This document shows, piece by piece, positions 18,427 through 27,373 of a DNA stretch of 64,000 nucleotides. How positions within the stretch are numbered: position 1 is the first letter of the stretch; every line of letters starts with the position of its first letter. A program made the position numbers and the translations under genes. The notes under the pieces were generated by a model. It searched no databases. It had not been told where the DNA came from and saw only the letters and a list, made by a program, of their open reading frames with translations. Source of the stretch: Comamonas testosteroni (GTDB lineage Bacteria; Pseudomonadota; Gammaproteobacteria; Burkholderiales; Burkholderiaceae_C); the NCBI RefSeq assembly GCF_000761245.1, contig NZ_AWOR01000001.1, positions 310,001-374,000 on the forward strand, in the 5' to 3' direction.

Positions 18427-18477
18427 CGCCTCACTGGCGCCGAAAAAACAACCCTAGCTTCCATCAAGGAGACAAGC

Positions 18478-19440
18478 ATGTTCAAGAAAGCATTGGTATC
18501 GGCCTGCCTGCTGAGCGCCAGCACCCTGGCGCTGGCGGACGCATACCCGTCGCGCCCCATCACGCTGATGGTGGGCTTCCCGCCCGGCGGCGGTGCCGAC
18601 GCGGTGGCGCGCATCGTCAGCGAGAAGCTGGGGCGGGTGCTGAACCAGGCGGTGCTGGTGGACAACCGCCCCGGTGCAGGCACGACGATTGCGTCGGATC
18701 TGGTGGCGCGGGCGCCTGCGGACGGCTATACCCTGCTGCTGGGCTCTGCCAATCTCTACGGCACGGACCAGATTCTCTACAAGAGTGCGCGCTACGACGG
18801 TGTCAGGAGCTTCACGCCCATCATGCGCTGGAGCGATTCGCCGATGCTGCTGGCGGTGAAAAAGGACTTTCCCGAGAAATCCGTGGCCGGCCTGATAGCG
18901 CGGGCGCGCAAGAACCCCGGCAAGCTGAGCTATTCCTCGTCCGGCACGGGCGTGGTCACGCATCTGGCGGGGGCCTCGTTTGCGCATGCGGCCGGCATCG
19001 ACATGCTGCATGTGCCGTTCAAGGGCGGGGCTCCGTCGATTCAGGCCGTGGGGGCGGGCGATGTGGGCATGACTTTCGGAACGCCCCCTTCGGTGATGCC
19101 GATGGCCGCCGGCGGCAAGCTGCGCATCATGGCCGTGACCACGGCCCAGCGCTCGCAGCTGTTCCCCGATCTGCCGGCCATGCAGGAGTCCGGCATCGAT
19201 GGGGCTGACTTTACGCTCTGGTTCGGTCTCTACGGGCCGGCCAAGCTGCCCAGGGAGATCACGCTAAAGCTGTTCGAGGCCAGCCGCCAGGCCTTGAGCG
19301 ACCCGGAAGTCAAGGCCAAGCTCGAAAAGCAGGGCGTCGTGGCCTATCCCTCGGCATCGCCCCAGGAGTTCGAGGCCTGGGCCCAGGCCGATGGCAAGAA
19401 GCAAAAAGCCGTTGCCGAGCGCGCCATGGCCGGGCAATGA
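18478..19440 (+). CDS. Bug/TctC-family periplasmic solute-binding protein
   Basis: 320 aa. Signal peptide about 1-20 (ending LALA), then YPSRPITLMVGFPPGGGADAVARI, the Bug start with its ligand-carboxylate loop; VLVDNRPGAGTTIA and the VPFKGGAPSIQAV block follow. These proteins usually bind carboxylic acids. AAGGAG precedes ATG 18478. No TctA/TctB membrane genes are nearby, so it is an orphan receptor. In this operon, between crotonase and acyl-CoA ligase, a dicarboxylate such as malonate is plausible but unproven. Confidence 0.9.
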   Translation: MFKKALVSACLLSASTLALADAYPSRPITLMVGFPPGGGADAVARIVSEKLGRVLNQAVLVDNRPGAGTTIASDLVARAPADGYTLLLGSANLYGTDQILYKSARYDGVRSFTPIMRWSDSPMLLAVKKDFPEKSVAGLIARARKNPGKLSYSSSGTGVVTHLAGASFAHAAGIDMLHVPFKGGAPSIQAVGAGDVGMTFGTPPSVMPMAAGGKLRIMAVTTAQRSQLFPDLPAMQESGIDGADFTLWFGLYGPAKLPREITLKLFEASRQALSDPEVKAKLEKQGVVAYPSASPQEFEAWAQADGKKQKAVAERAMAGQ

Positions 19441-19469
19441 AGCGGTTTCCAGCAAAGAGAGTTATCCAT

Positions 19470-21044
19470 ATGTCTGACATGAATATGTTCACCGCACTGC
19501 GCGCGGCTTTCCCGGCCGATCTGGACGAGGTCGCCATCGAGGCCGTATCGCCCCAGGCTCCGGCCGACGCGCCGCTTCTCTATACTTGGCGCGACCTGGA
19601 CCGCATGAGCGCACGCATGGCGAATCTGCTGGCCTCGCTCGATCTGCCCGCCGCCAGCCGTATCGCGGTGCAGGTGGAAAAGTCAGTCGAGGCGCTGATG
19701 CTGTATCTGGCCACCTTGCGCGCCGGCCATGTGTTCCTGCCGCTCAACACTGCCTACCAGAGTGCCGAAATCGAATATTTCATCGGCAATGCCGAGCCCG
19801 CCGTGGTGGTCTGCACGCCCGCCAATGCGGACTGGGTGGCAAAGGTGGCGGCGGACTGTGGCACTCAGCATGTCTTCACGCTGGGCGAAGTGCAGGACGG
19901 CAGCCTGCTGGAGCAGGCGCTGCGCTTCGACGAGGTGCATGCGCCTGTGCCGCGCCTGGCCGATGATCTGGCCGCCATCCTCTACACCAGTGGCACCACA
20001 GGGCGCAGCAAGGGCGCGATGCTCTCGCATGGCAATCTGCTCTCGAACGCGCTCATGCTCAAGCAGTACTGGGGCTGGCGCACACGCGAGCAGGGTGGCG
20101 ACGTGCTGATCCACGCTTTGCCCATCTTTCATGCGCACGGGCTGTTCGTCGCCATCCATGGCGCGCTGATCAATGGCAGCAAGATCATCTGGATGGCGAA
20201 ATTTGATGCCAGGGCCGCGATCGCCGCCATGCCACGCGCCACAGTGTTCATGGGCGTGCCGACGCTGTATGTGCGAATGCTGGCTGAGCCGACGCTGACG
20301 AGGGAGGCGGCCGGCCGGATGCGGCTGTTCATCTCGGGTTCGGCACCGCTGCTCATCGAAACCTTTGGCGAGTGGCGCCAGCGCACCGGCCACACCATTC
20401 TCGAGCGCTATGGCATGAGCGAAACCATCATGCTCACCTCCAATCCCTACGGTCCCGATGCACGCCACGGCGGGCAGGACGAGCGTCGTGGCGGCACCGT
20501 GGGCTTTGCGCTGCCCGGTGTGGGGGTACGCGTGGCGGGCGACAGCGGCCAGCCGCTGCCCACGGGCGAGGTCGGTGCCATCGAGGTCCGGGGACCCAAT
20601 ATCTTCAAAGGCTATTGGCGCATGCCTGAGAAAACGGCGCAGGAGTTCACGGCCGACGGCTGGTTCAGGACCGGCGACGTCGGCAGGCTCGACGAGCGCG
20701 GCTATGTCAGCATCGTGGGTCGCAGCAAGGATCTGATCATCAGCGGCGGCTACAACGTCTACCCGGCGGAGATCGAAGGCTTCATCAACGATATGCCCGG
20801 CGTGGCCGAGAGCGCCCTGGTCGGTGTGCCGCACCCGGATTTCGGCGAGGTGGGGGTGGCGGTGGTCGTCTCCAGGAGCGGCCATTCGCTCGACGGCGCC
20901 GCCATCGTCGCCGCGCTCAAGTCCCGGCTTGCCAACTTCAAGATTCCCAAGCGCTGCGTTGTCGTCTCGGAGCTGCCCCGCAATACCATGGGCAAGGTGC
21001 AGAAAAACCTGCTGCGTGATCGCTACCGGGATTTGTTCCTCTGA
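19470..21044 (+). CDS. AMP-forming acyl-CoA ligase resembling malonyl-CoA synthetase MatB
   Basis: 524 aa from ATG 19470 (AGAGAG upstream); an ATG at 19437 overlapping the previous stop is a possible alternative. The ANL superfamily P-loop is ILYTSGTTGRSKGAMLSHGN; GYWRMPEKT, DGWFRTGDVGRLDERGYV and SGGYNVYPAEIEGFI mark the A8 hinge region; the C-terminal catalytic Lys lies in NTMGKVQKN. The blocks ALPIFHAHGLFVA and ERYGMSETIMLTSNPY resemble rhizobial MatB more than generic fatty acyl ligases. Predicted reaction: malonate (or methylmalonate) + CoA + ATP to the acyl-CoA. Confidence 0.82.
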   Translation: MSDMNMFTALRAAFPADLDEVAIEAVSPQAPADAPLLYTWRDLDRMSARMANLLASLDLPAASRIAVQVEKSVEALMLYLATLRAGHVFLPLNTAYQSAEIEYFIGNAEPAVVVCTPANADWVAKVAADCGTQHVFTLGEVQDGSLLEQALRFDEVHAPVPRLADDLAAILYTSGTTGRSKGAMLSHGNLLSNALMLKQYWGWRTREQGGDVLIHALPIFHAHGLFVAIHGALINGSKIIWMAKFDARAAIAAMPRATVFMGVPTLYVRMLAEPTLTREAAGRMRLFISGSAPLLIETFGEWRQRTGHTILERYGMSETIMLTSNPYGPDARHGGQDERRGGTVGFALPGVGVRVAGDSGQPLPTGEVGAIEVRGPNIFKGYWRMPEKTAQEFTADGWFRTGDVGRLDERGYVSIVGRSKDLIISGGYNVYPAEIEGFINDMPGVAESALVGVPHPDFGEVGVAVVVSRSGHSLDGAAIVAALKSRLANFKIPKRCVVVSELPRNTMGKVQKNLLRDRYRDLFL

Positions 21045-21051
21045 AAACCAT

Positions 21052-21127
21052 AGCTGCTGTCGAATGGTAGAAAAGGTATTCAGCTCTATTTGGTACTGAA
21101 ATGCTTTGATAGTATGCGCTAGCAGCT
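21052..21127. repeat. 76-bp intergenic inverted repeat, copy R2
   Basis: Starts AGCTGCTGTCGAAT and ends ATGCGCTAGCAGCT; 76 bp. An inner TTCAG...CTGAA pair forms a second nested stem. Lies between the ligase gene and the nif3-like gene. Confidence 0.75.
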
Positions 21128-21159
21128 CCTTATTTTGAAGTGCGGCGGGTGCGACAATC

Positions 21160-21918
21160 ATGCCCATGATGACCACCCGCCAAGACATGCTGCAGGCGTT
21201 CGATGCCTTGCTGCAGCCTGAACGTTTCAAGGACTACGGACCCAACGGCCTGCAGGTCGAAGGCAAGAGCGAGATTCGTCGCATCGTCAGCGGTGTGACG
21301 GCCAGTCGCGCCCTGATCGAGGGTGCGATCGAGGCCGGGGCCGATGCCATCTTCGTGCACCACGGTCTGTTCTGGCGCGGCATGGATGGCCGCATCACGG
21401 GCTGGCTCAAGGAGCGCATCCGCCTGCTGCTAGCGCATGACATCAATCTGTTTGCCTATCACCTGCCGCTGGACGCCCATGCCGAACTGGGCAACAACGC
21501 GCAACTCGGTGCGCGGCTGGGCGTGCAGGGTCAGGCCGCATTCGGCGACCAGAACCTGGGCTGGCTGGCCGATGCGGACTTTGCCGATGCCACTGCTCTG
21601 GCCGAACATGTGCAAGGCGTGCTGGGGCGAGAGGTGACGCTGGCCGGTGCGCAAGAGCGCAGGCCGATTCGCAAGCTGGCCTGGTGCACCGGAGGGGCTC
21701 AAGGCTTTTTCGAGTCCGCGATTGCCGCCGGCGCCGATGCCTATATCACCGGCGAGATCTCCGAGCCCCAGATGCATCTGGCGCGGGAGATGGGCGTGAG
21801 CTTTATTGCCGCCGGCCATCACGCCACCGAGCGCTACGGCGCGCCGGCCGTGGCCGCCCATGTGGCCCGGGAGTGCGGGCTGGAGCACCGCTTCATCGAT
21901 ATCGACAACCCGGCCTGA
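21160..21918 (+). CDS. Nif3-like dinuclear metal-centre protein
   Basis: 252 aa NIF3/YbgI family. Metal ligands are visible in FVHHGLFW, HLPLDAH and near the end in AGHHATERYG. E. coli YbgI is a ring-shaped two-metal protein of uncertain enzymatic role; the older label GTP cyclohydrolase type 2 homologue is not functional evidence. Three ATGs (21160, 21166, 21169) compete for the start. Confidence 0.9.
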   Translation: MPMMTTRQDMLQAFDALLQPERFKDYGPNGLQVEGKSEIRRIVSGVTASRALIEGAIEAGADAIFVHHGLFWRGMDGRITGWLKERIRLLLAHDINLFAYHLPLDAHAELGNNAQLGARLGVQGQAAFGDQNLGWLADADFADATALAEHVQGVLGREVTLAGAQERRPIRKLAWCTGGAQGFFESAIAAGADAYITGEISEPQMHLAREMGVSFIAAGHHATERYGAPAVAAHVARECGLEHRFIDIDNPA

Positions 21919-21993
21919 TCCGGTTCTGGATCTTCGTCTCTCACTTTTGATGGCTGCAAGCACTTGGGAACAGAGGGGCTTGCGGCGACTCTG

Positions 21994-23058
21994 ATGCCTA
22001 TGTCCGTCACCGCTTCAACCCAAACCATCGCCATCACCCAGGGCGACTGCGCAGGCATAGGGCCTGAAATCATCGCCAAGGCTTTTCGGGCTGCGCCGCA
22101 TGCCATGCGCGGCTGCTTTGTGGTGGGTGAGTTGCAGACCCTGCGCCGGGCGACAGCGCTGGCCGCCCGGGCCGCAGACGGCGATCAGGCCATCGCCCAG
22201 CCCGTGGTGGTGATCGATGAGCCGGGCGAAGCCTGGTCTGTTCCGGAAGGTGCTGTCGCGCTGCTGAATTTGCCGGGCCTGGCGGGGCCTCAGCCCTATG
22301 GCCAGATTTGCGCAGCGGCCGGACAGGCGGCTGCGCAATGCGTGGTCTGGGCCGCGCAAGCGGCTTTGCGTGGCGAGATTGCCGCCCTGGTCACGGCACC
22401 CTTGCACAAGGAGGCTCTGCATCTGGCAGGCGTGACTTTCCCCGGGCATACGGAACTCCTGCAGGCGGAGGCGGCCGCTCATGCGGGCGTTTCGCTCGAG
22501 CAGATGCCGGTGCGCATGATGCTGGCGAACGACGAGTTGCGCACCGTGCTGGTCAGCATCCATGTCTCGCTGCGCGAGGCCATCGAGGCTGTGACCGTGC
22601 CGCAGATCCAGCAGACCTTGCGCATCACGCATCAGGCGCTGAGCAGGAGCCTGGGGCGTGCACCTCGCATTGCCGTGGCCGGACTCAATCCACATGCGGG
22701 CGAGGGCGGCATCTTCGGTCGTGAGGAAATCGAGATCATTGCCCCGGCGATCGCGGCAGCGCAGGCCGAAGGCATGGATGTGCAGGGGCCGTTTGCGCCG
22801 GACACGGTCTTCATGCGGGCGAGAAATACGCCTGCTCACCCGGGTGAATTCGATGTGGTGTTGGCGATGTACCACGACCAAGGGTTGATCCCAGTCAAAT
22901 ATTTGGGTGTGGAAAAAGGCGTCAACGTGACCCTGGGTTTGCCGCTGGTGCGTACCAGTCCCGACCATGGCACGGCCTTTGACATTGCGGGTCAGGGCGT
23001 GGCCGACGAGGCCAGTCTGCTCGAAGCCGTGCACATGGCACGCAGTCTGGCTATTTGA
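21994..23058 (+). CDS. pdxA: 4-hydroxythreonine-4-phosphate dehydrogenase
   Basis: 354 aa from ATG 21994; the open frame begins 30 nt earlier at a TTG that is less likely. Oxidises 4-phosphohydroxy-L-threonine in pyridoxal phosphate synthesis. ITQGDCAGIGPEII at the start and metal-ligand His in FPGHTELL, SIHVSLRE and MYHDQGLIPVKYLG, plus RTSPDHGTAFDIAG at the C-terminus, are all PdxA blocks. In many betaproteobacteria pdxA neighbours surA and ksgA; those are not here. Confidence 0.94.
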   Translation: MPMSVTASTQTIAITQGDCAGIGPEIIAKAFRAAPHAMRGCFVVGELQTLRRATALAARAADGDQAIAQPVVVIDEPGEAWSVPEGAVALLNLPGLAGPQPYGQICAAAGQAAAQCVVWAAQAALRGEIAALVTAPLHKEALHLAGVTFPGHTELLQAEAAAHAGVSLEQMPVRMMLANDELRTVLVSIHVSLREAIEAVTVPQIQQTLRITHQALSRSLGRAPRIAVAGLNPHAGEGGIFGREEIEIIAPAIAAAQAEGMDVQGPFAPDTVFMRARNTPAHPGEFDVVLAMYHDQGLIPVKYLGVEKGVNVTLGLPLVRTSPDHGTAFDIAGQGVADEASLLEAVHMARSLAI

Positions 23059-23121
23059 CGGTTTTTCAGCGGCAGATCGAGCGGTGGCCGCCCGAAGGCG
23101 TGCACTGCATGCGCGCCCATG

Positions 23122-23150
23122 AAAAAAGCCTGCCGGGGCCGGCAGGCTTT
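23122..23150. terminator. Terminator shared by convergent pdxA and mscL
   Basis: AAAGCCTGCCGG / CCGGCAGGCTTT, 12-bp stem with a tiny loop and an A-run on the left. Best suited as a terminator for leftward mscL transcription, but also placed to stop pdxA. Confidence 0.85.
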
Positions 23151-23172
23151 CAGTCATCGGACCTGAAGGGTC

Positions 23173-23607
23173 TCAGGCCTTGCGATTGAGGCTGTCGCGG
23201 ATCTCGCGCAGCAGCTGAATGTCTTCAGGGGTAGCGGGTGCTTGCTCCGGTGCCGCAGGTGCCTCGCGCTTGAGGCGGTTGATCTGCTTGACCATCATGA
23301 AAATGATGAAGGCCAGAATCATGAAATTCACTGCAACCGTGATGAAGTTGCCGTAGGCAAATACAGGAATGCCAGCTTTTTTCAGTGCATCCAGGGTGCG
23401 TGGAACTCCTTCGGGCATGGTGCCCAGAACGACGAACAGGTTGGAGAAATCCAGCTTGCCAAAGAACAGACCCACTAGAGGCATGATCAGGTCGTTGACC
23501 ACGGAATCAACGATTTTCCCGAACGCGCCGCCGATGATCACGCCCACGGCCAGATCCATGACGTTTCCCTTGATTGCGAACTCACGGAATTCTTGCATCA
23601 TGCCCAT
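23173..23607 (-). CDS. mscL: Large-conductance mechanosensitive channel
   Basis: 144 aa. N-terminal [30 protein letters not shown] is the MscL amphipathic N-helix and pore-lining TM1; a second helix lies at about 82-102 ([20 protein letters not shown]), followed by the conserved cytoplasmic helix. Releases solutes on hypoosmotic shock. Start at ATG 23607 with GGAAC upstream; ATG 23598 is a near alternative. Confidence 0.95.
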   Translation of the reverse strand: MGMMQEFREFAIKGNVMDLAVGVIIGGAFGKIVDSVVNDLIMPLVGLFFGKLDFSNLFVVLGTMPEGVPRTLDALKKAGIPVFAYGNFITVAVNFMILAFIIFMMVKQINRLKREAPAAPEQAPATPEDIQLLREIRDSLNRKA

Positions 23608-23707
23608 AAGCAGTTCCAGTCACTAAGAGTTTGAGATAGCGCAGTATTGCGTGACTTTGGCGGTTGTCAACGTCGGACTGGGGCTGGAATAACCATAACC
23701 CCACCGC

Positions 23708-23713
23708 TAGAAT
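23708..23713 (+). promoter_or_regulatory. Candidate -10 element for petABC
   Basis: TAGAAT in the context CCGCTAGAATTTGC, 43 bp before the petA ATG. The same core precedes rplU, tRNA-Thr and secA here. No clear -35. Confidence 0.4.
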
Positions 23714-23756
23714 TTGCAGTTGACCCCAAATCAAGCGATGTACTTCGAGGAAATCC

Positions 23757-24359
23757 ATGAGTGACTCTCCAGTCGACTCCAGCAAGCGCACGTGGATCAT
23801 CACGTCAGCATGTGCTGGTGCCGTGGGCGGTGTGGCAACGGCCGTCCCTTTTGTGAGCTCCTTCCAGCCTTCTGAAAAAGCCAAAGCAGCAGGTGCTGCG
23901 GTAGAGGTGGATATCTCCAATCTCAAGGATGGTGAGAAGCTCACCGTCGAGTGGCGTGGCAAGCCGGTGTGGATCATTAAGCGCACACCCGAGCAGCTCA
24001 AGGACCTGCCTGGCCTCGATGGCGAACTGGCGGACCCGAAATCGGTGCGTCATCCCGAAGAGTTCACGCCGCCCTATGCGCAAAATGAAGCGCGCTCCAT
24101 CAAGCCTGAAATCCTGGTGGTCGTGGGCATCTGCACCCACCTGGGCTGCTCACCCACCGACAAGTTCGTTGCAGGGCCCCAGCCTTCGCTGCCCGCAGAC
24201 TGGAAGGGTGGTTTCCTCTGCCCATGCCATGGCTCCACCTTTGACATGGCCGGCCGGGTGTTCAAGAACAAGCCAGCGCCGGACAACCTGCAGGTGCCGC
24301 CACATATGTATCTGTCCGACACCAAGCTGCTGATTGGTGAAGACACCAAGGCAGCCTGA
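23757..24359 (+). CDS. petA: Ubiquinol-cytochrome c reductase Rieske iron-sulfur subunit
   Basis: 200 aa. N-terminal membrane anchor/Tat-type signal (about 10-34) in which the twin pair reads K10-R11 rather than RR. The [2Fe-2S] ligands are C126/H128 in CTHLGC and C155/H158 in CPCHGS, with the disulfide pair C131/C157. It transfers electrons from ubiquinol to cytochrome c1 in the bc1 complex. GAGGA precedes ATG 23757; petB and petC follow in the same operon. Confidence 0.96.
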   Translation: MSDSPVDSSKRTWIITSACAGAVGGVATAVPFVSSFQPSEKAKAAGAAVEVDISNLKDGEKLTVEWRGKPVWIIKRTPEQLKDLPGLDGELADPKSVRHPEEFTPPYAQNEARSIKPEILVVVGICTHLGCSPTDKFVAGPQPSLPADWKGGFLCPCHGSTFDMAGRVFKNKPAPDNLQVPPHMYLSDTKLLIGEDTKAA

Positions 24360-24373
24360 GGGAGACAAGAACA

Positions 24374-25789
24374 ATGGCCCACGAATTCAAGCAAATCGAC
24401 CCGAACTCCACGACCGGAGCCAAGGCCATGAACTGGCTGGAGAACCGGTTTCCGACGGCATTCGATGCGTACCGCGTCCATATGTCGGAGTACTACGCTC
24501 CCAAGAACTTCAACTTCTGGTACATCTTTGGCTCGCTGGCGCTGCTGGTGCTGGTGATCCAGATCGTCACCGGCATCTTTCTGGTGATGCACTACAAGCC
24601 CGACGCCGAAAAGGCGTTTGCTTCCGTGGAATACATCATGCGTGATGTGCCTTGGGGCTGGCTGATCCGCTACATGCACTCCACGGGCGCCTCGGCGTTT
24701 TTTGTGGTGGTCTATCTGCATATGTTCCGCGGCCTTCTGTACGGTTCTTACCGCAAACCGCGTGAACTGGTCTGGATCTTCGGCTGCGCCATCTTCCTGG
24801 TGCTGATGGCCGAAGCCTTCATGGGCTATCTGCTGCCCTGGGGCCAGATGTCGTACTGGGGCGCCCAGGTGATCGTGAACCTGTTCTCCGCCATCCCCTT
24901 TGTCGGTCCCGATCTGGCTTTGCTGATCCGCGGCGACTATGTGGTGGGCGATGCGACGCTGAACCGCTTCTTCAGCTTCCACGTGATCGCGGTGCCCCTG
25001 GTGCTGCTGGGTCTGGTCGTGGCGCATTTGCTGGCGCTGCACGATGTGGGCTCCAACAATCCCGACGGTATCGAGATTAAGGGTCCGAATGCGCCCAAGG
25101 ATGAAAAGGGTCGCCCTCTGGATGGCGTTCCCTTCCACCCCTACTACACGGTGCATGACATCTTTGGCGTGACAGTGTTCCTGTTTCTGTTCTCGGCCGT
25201 GGTGTTCTTTGCGCCCGAGTTCGGCGGTTACTTCCTGGAGTACAACAACTTCATCCCCGCCGATCCGCTCAAGACGCCCAATCACATTGCTCCCGTCTGG
25301 TACTTCACGCCCTTCTATTCGATGCTGCGTGCCATCACCGGCGAGATGATGTATGTGCTGATCGCCTGCGTGGTGCTGGGTGCCGGCTACGGCATTCTGA
25401 AGTCGCGCCTGCCCGGTTTTGCCAAGGGCGCCGTGGCCATCGTGGCGCTGGGTGCCATCGCCATGATGCTGTCCATCGATGCCAAGTTCTGGGGCGTGGT
25501 CGTCATGGGTGGTGCGGTCATCATCTTGTTTGCTCTGCCCTGGCTCGATTGCAGCCCGGTCAAGTCGATCCGCTATCGTCCCAGCTGGCACAAATATGTG
25601 TATGCAGTGTTTGTGGTGAACTTCGTCGTCCTGGCCTATCTGGGGGTGCAGCCTCCGTCGCCGATTGGCGAGAAGGTGTCTCAGGTCGGCACGCTGTTCT
25701 ACTTCGGCTTTTTCCTGCTCATGCCCTGGTGGAGTCGCTTGGGTGAGACCAAGCCCGTGCCCGAGCGTGTGACCTTCAAGCCTCACTGA
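24374..25789 (+). CDS. petB: Ubiquinol-cytochrome c reductase cytochrome b subunit
   Basis: 471 aa, about eight or more hydrophobic helices. Haem b ligand histidines lie in RYMHSTGASAFF, the helix with VVYLHMFRG, and the later FFSFHVIAVPLVLL and VVAHLLALHDVG. The Qo-site PEWY-type motif reads APVWYF. The C-terminus is longer than the mitochondrial protein, as in other betaproteobacteria. Starts 14 bp after petA. Confidence 0.96.
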   Translation: MAHEFKQIDPNSTTGAKAMNWLENRFPTAFDAYRVHMSEYYAPKNFNFWYIFGSLALLVLVIQIVTGIFLVMHYKPDAEKAFASVEYIMRDVPWGWLIRYMHSTGASAFFVVVYLHMFRGLLYGSYRKPRELVWIFGCAIFLVLMAEAFMGYLLPWGQMSYWGAQVIVNLFSAIPFVGPDLALLIRGDYVVGDATLNRFFSFHVIAVPLVLLGLVVAHLLALHDVGSNNPDGIEIKGPNAPKDEKGRPLDGVPFHPYYTVHDIFGVTVFLFLFSAVVFFAPEFGGYFLEYNNFIPADPLKTPNHIAPVWYFTPFYSMLRAITGEMMYVLIACVVLGAGYGILKSRLPGFAKGAVAIVALGAIAMMLSIDAKFWGVVVMGGAVIILFALPWLDCSPVKSIRYRPSWHKYVYAVFVVNFVVLAYLGVQPPSPIGEKVSQVGTLFYFGFFLLMPWWSRLGETKPVPERVTFKPH

Positions 25790-25806
25790 AGCAGGAGAGA
25801 ACAAGA

Positions 25807-26562
25807 ATGAAGAAACTGATTCTGACCCTGGTTGCGGCCCTGGGTATTGCCGGTGCCGCGCAAGCCTCCGAAGGCGGCATCCACTGGGACAAGGCGCCGG
25901 TCAACACCAGCGACACGGCATCCCTGCAAAATGGCGCCAAGATCTTTGTCAACTACTGCCTGAGCTGCCACTCCGCTGCCTTCATGCGTTTCAACCGCCT
26001 GAAGGACATTGGTCTGACCGAGCAGGACATCAAGGACAACCTGTTGTTCACCACCGACAAGGTGGGCGAGACCATGAAGGCGGCCATCAATCCCAAGGAG
26101 GCCAAGGAGTGGTTCGGTGCCAACCCTCCCGACTTGACCGTGATCGCGCGCTCGCGCGCCGGCTCGGGCGGCTCGGGTGCCGATTACCTGTATACCTTCT
26201 TGCGTACTTTCTACAGGGATGACACCAAGGCCACGGGCTGGAATAATCTTGCCTTCCCCAGCGTAGGCATGCCGCATGCGCTGTGGGAGCTGCAGGGCGA
26301 GCGTCGCGCCATCTTCGAAGAGCATGACGACCATGGGACTAAGACCCAGGTGTTCAAGGGTTGGGAGCAGGTGTCTCCTGGCAAGATGAGCGCAGTGCAG
26401 TACGATCAGGCAGTTGGCGATCTGGTGAATTACCTGCAATGGATGGGGGAGCCGGCTCAGAACACCCGAACCCGTATCGGGGTGGGTGTGTTGATTTTCC
26501 TGGCCTTCTTCATCTTTATCGCTTGGCGCCTGAATGCCGCGTTCTGGAAAGACGTGAAATAA
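25807..26562 (+). CDS. petC: Ubiquinol-cytochrome c reductase cytochrome c1 subunit
   Basis: 251 aa. Signal peptide 1-20 (ending AAQA). The haem-binding motif is CLSCH (51-55). Sixth-ligand Met candidates lie in SVGMPHALW. A C-terminal transmembrane helix (about 224-243) is followed by WKDVK. Accepts electrons from the Rieske protein. CAGGAGAG precedes ATG 25807; last gene of petABC. Confidence 0.96.
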   Translation: MKKLILTLVAALGIAGAAQASEGGIHWDKAPVNTSDTASLQNGAKIFVNYCLSCHSAAFMRFNRLKDIGLTEQDIKDNLLFTTDKVGETMKAAINPKEAKEWFGANPPDLTVIARSRAGSGGSGADYLYTFLRTFYRDDTKATGWNNLAFPSVGMPHALWELQGERRAIFEEHDDHGTKTQVFKGWEQVSPGKMSAVQYDQAVGDLVNYLQWMGEPAQNTRTRIGVGVLIFLAFFIFIAWRLNAAFWKDVK

Positions 26563-26609
26563 GCGTTGCCGCCGTGCAGAAGTTGTCTGCAGCCAAACCG
26601 TGTTAGTGC

Positions 26610-26643
26610 AGAGTGGGGTGCCGTGGGCAACCCACTCTTTTTG
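26610..26643 (+). terminator. Terminator after petC
   Basis: AGAGTGGG / CCCACTCT with a 13-nt loop, followed by TTTTT. Confidence 0.85.
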
Positions 26644-26662
26644 ATTTTTAGGAGTCTCCACC

Positions 26663-27274
26663 ATGATGGTGCTTTATTCGGGAACGACTTGCCCCTTCTC
26701 ACACCGCTGCCGCTTTGTGCTGTTTGAAAAAGGCATGGATTTCGAGATCCGCGATGTGGACTTGTTCAGCAAGCCCGAAGAAATCGCCGTGATGAACCCC
26801 TATGGTCAAGTGCCAATCCTGGTCGAGCGCGACCTGATTCTGTACGAGTCCAACATCATCAACGAGTACATCGATGAGCGCTTTCCCCATCCCCAGCTGA
26901 TGCCTGGCGACCCAGTGGACCGTGCCCGTGTGCGTCTGTTCCTGCTGAACTTCGAAAAGGAACTGTTCGTGCACGTGAGCGCTCTGGAAGAGCGCAACGT
27001 CAAGGGCAATGAAAAGGCTCTGGAAAAGGCACGCGCCCATATCCGTGACCGCCTGACCCAGATGGCGCCCATCTTCCTGAAGAACAAGTACATCATGGGC
27101 GAGAACTTCTCCATGCTGGATGTGGCCATTGCTCCGCTGCTGTGGCGCCTGGACTACTACGGCATCGAGCTGTCCAAGAATGCCGCTCCTTTGCTCAAGT
27201 ATGCCGAGCGCATCTTCTCGCGTCCGGCTTACATTGAAGCGCTGACGCCTTCGGAAAAGGTCATGCGCAAGTAA
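26663..27274 (+). CDS. sspA: Stringent starvation protein A (glutathione S-transferase fold)
   Basis: 203 aa. Thioredoxin-like N-domain (SGTTCPFSHRCRFVLFEKGM, NPYGQVPILV, ESNIINEYIDERFPHP) and a helical C-domain. SspA binds RNA polymerase and affects stationary-phase and acid-stress expression rather than acting as a transferase. AGGAG lies 8 nt before the ATG. It sits between petABC and sspB, as in other proteobacteria. Confidence 0.95.
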   Translation: MMVLYSGTTCPFSHRCRFVLFEKGMDFEIRDVDLFSKPEEIAVMNPYGQVPILVERDLILYESNIINEYIDERFPHPQLMPGDPVDRARVRLFLLNFEKELFVHVSALEERNVKGNEKALEKARAHIRDRLTQMAPIFLKNKYIMGENFSMLDVAIAPLLWRLDYYGIELSKNAAPLLKYAERIFSRPAYIEALTPSEKVMRK

Positions 27275-27290
27275 TTGCACATGAGCGTAG

Positions 27291-27334
27291 AGCGGGCATG
27301 CTGAAGGGATTTCCTTCATCTGCCCGCTTTTTTG
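27291..27334 (+). terminator. Terminator or attenuator between sspA and sspB
   Basis: AGCGGGCA / TGCCCGCT with an inner GAAGG/CCTTC stem and a T-run. sspB starts 40 bp further on, so some read-through is likely. Confidence 0.8.
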
Positions 27335-27373
27335 TCTTTGCAATCTTCTGGATTTGATTCGTCAGGAAACGAG

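Noticed and set aside
24074..25804. Long minus-strand frame opposite petB
   Set aside because: Shadow of cytochrome b; composition dominated by His and Gln with no domain.
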